The notes below the pieces were generated by a model, which did not search any database, was not told the DNA's origin, and worked only from the letters and a program-made list of their open reading frames with translations. Positions 6,781 to 7,027 of a stretch of DNA of 7,027 nucleotides are shown piece after piece. Each line of letters opens with the position of its first letter. Position 1 is the stretch's first letter. The stretch comes from Pseudomonadota bacterium (lineage in GTDB: Bacteria; Pseudomonadota; Alphaproteobacteria; Acetobacterales; Acetobacteraceae). A program made the position numbers and the translations under genes. The stretch covers positions 1-7,027 of the forward strand of contig JAJZFF010000040.1 in assembly GCA_021805485.1 (NCBI GenBank), given 5' to 3'.

Positions 6781-6809
6781 TGACTAGCATCTCTCTCTCG
6801 CCACGGCAA
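6781..6809 (-). promoter_or_regulatory. Possible tracrRNA promoter (minus strand)
   Basis: Minus-strand TTGCCG (6809-6804) resembles a -35 element, with four of six consensus bases. It is 17 bases from TAGTCA (6786-6781), a poor -10 hexamer that is preceded by TGC as in extended -10 promoters. A start six to eight bases further on would fall at about 6775, right at the beginning of the anti-repeat. The position is more persuasive than the hexamers, so this is tentative. Confidence 0.4.
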
Positions 6810-6822
6810 GCGCCAAGCGAGA
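6796..6822. repeat. Imperfect inverted repeat in the cas9 leader
   Basis: TCTCGC (6796-6801) pairs with GCGAGA (6817-6822). Inside, GGC (6805-6807) pairs with GCC (6812-6814) around an AAGC loop, separated by a small internal loop. In a cas9 mRNA this would be a hairpin ending ten bases before the Shine-Dalgarno. As DNA it is a dyad covering the possible -35 element of the tracrRNA promoter, so it could be an operator. In this GC-rich context chance is possible. Confidence 0.35.
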
Positions 6823-6831
6823 ACAAGGGCC

Positions 6832-6837
6832 GGAGGG
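6832..6837 (+). promoter_or_regulatory. Shine-Dalgarno of cas9
   Basis: GGAGGG lies nine bases before ATG 6847. The reading frame has an in-frame stop at 6781-6783 and no other ATG, GTG or TTG codon between it and 6847, so the start is firmly fixed. Confidence 0.8.
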
Positions 6838-6846
6838 AACCCAGTC

Positions 6847-7027
6847 ATGGAGCGTGTATTCGGGCTCGATATCGGTACCACATCGATCGGCTTTGCCGTC
6901 GTCGAGTGTGATGAAGAGCAGAAATCCGGGACGATTCGCTGGCTTGGCGCACGAATTTTTCCGGAGGCCCGCGATACCGACGGCACGCCGCTGAACCACC
7001 AGCGCCGAGCCAAACGGATGATCCGCC
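6847..7027 (+). CDS. cas9: CRISPR-associated endonuclease Cas9, N-terminal 60 residues (cut by window end)
   Basis: Cas9 is the RNA-guided DNA endonuclease of type II CRISPR immunity. It uses crRNA paired with tracrRNA and cuts with RuvC and HNH domains. Only the start is present. MERVFGLDIGTTSIGFAVVE is the RuvC-I segment with catalytic Asp8. It is followed by LGARIFPEARDTDGTPLN and by QRRAKRMIR, the beginning of the Arg-rich bridge helix. This closely resembles, from memory, the compact (~1,030-1,080 aa) Parvibaculum-type II-C Cas9 proteins of alphaproteobacteria, which also begin MER and have the IFPEARD and GTPLN blocks. The matching tracrRNA candidate next door supports this. Codon use is less GC-biased than in the genes to the left: about 19 of 60 third positions are A or T, against about 3 in the first 60 codons of pmbA. 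HNH, RuvC-II/III and PAM-interacting regions cannot be examined, so intactness is unknown. Confidence 0.95.
   Translation, partial: MERVFGLDIGTTSIGFAVVECDEEQKSGTIRWLGARIFPEARDTDGTPLNHQRRAKRMIR

Noticed and set aside
6742..6783. 13-codon leader peptide from TTG 6742, preceded by a perfect AAGGAGGT at 6727-6734
   Set aside because: The Shine-Dalgarno-like sequence is the complement of the tracrRNA nexus and the frame lies opposite the anti-repeat. No evidence shows that plus-strand RNA starts early enough to include it.
6777..6846. Long-form tracrRNA acting as a natural single guide against the cas9 promoter, as described for Streptococcus pyogenes
   Set aside because: I looked on the minus strand upstream of the anti-repeat for a segment complementary to it. 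I found only 4-5-base matches (CCCTC, GCTA), too little to support a guide-like fold.

Overview
The window is very GC-rich chromosomal DNA, probably from an alphaproteobacterium. The strong G/C third-position bias, the gene order thrC - M16 peptidase - pmbA/tldE, and a Tim44-like secreted/membrane protein all fit this. A member of Rhodospirillales/Acetobacterales is my best guess, but no 16S or marker gene is present to settle it. All protein genes read rightwards.

Positions 2-5610 form a tightly packed, probably co-transcribed block. It runs: the last 25 codons of an unidentified inner-membrane protein; an M32 (Taq-type) metallocarboxypeptidase; threonine synthase (thrC); an M16 processing-type zinc peptidase; and a PmbA/TldE protein. 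Three of the four junctions overlap (ATGA at 76-79, ATGA at 3011-3014, TGATG at 4277-4281), which suggests translational coupling. After a 75-bp gap comes a Tim44-like membrane protein (5686-6621) with its own strong Shine-Dalgarno. Apart from thrC, the block is mostly about peptide turnover or maturation.

At about 6622-6657 the character of the DNA changes. The 225-bp intergenic region and the gene after it are less GC-biased, and they form the left edge of a type II CRISPR-Cas locus. At 6847 a gene begins whose first 60 codons are the N-terminus of a Cas9 nuclease (RuvC-I motif with catalytic Asp8, then the start of the arginine-rich bridge helix). It resembles the compact alphaproteobacterial II-C type known from Parvibaculum lavamentivorans, and the window ends inside it. 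On the opposite strand, between the Tim44-like gene and cas9, lies a complete candidate tracrRNA of about 119 nt (6776 down to 6658). It has a full-length anti-repeat, a nexus-like hairpin and a perfect 12-bp intrinsic terminator followed by six Us. Thus cas9 and its guide-RNA partner appear to be transcribed divergently from an interval of about 70 bp.

The rest of the CRISPR locus (remaining cas9, any cas1/cas2, the repeat-spacer array) would lie to the right of the window. No CRISPR array, tRNA, rRNA, transposase or insertion sequence is visible here.
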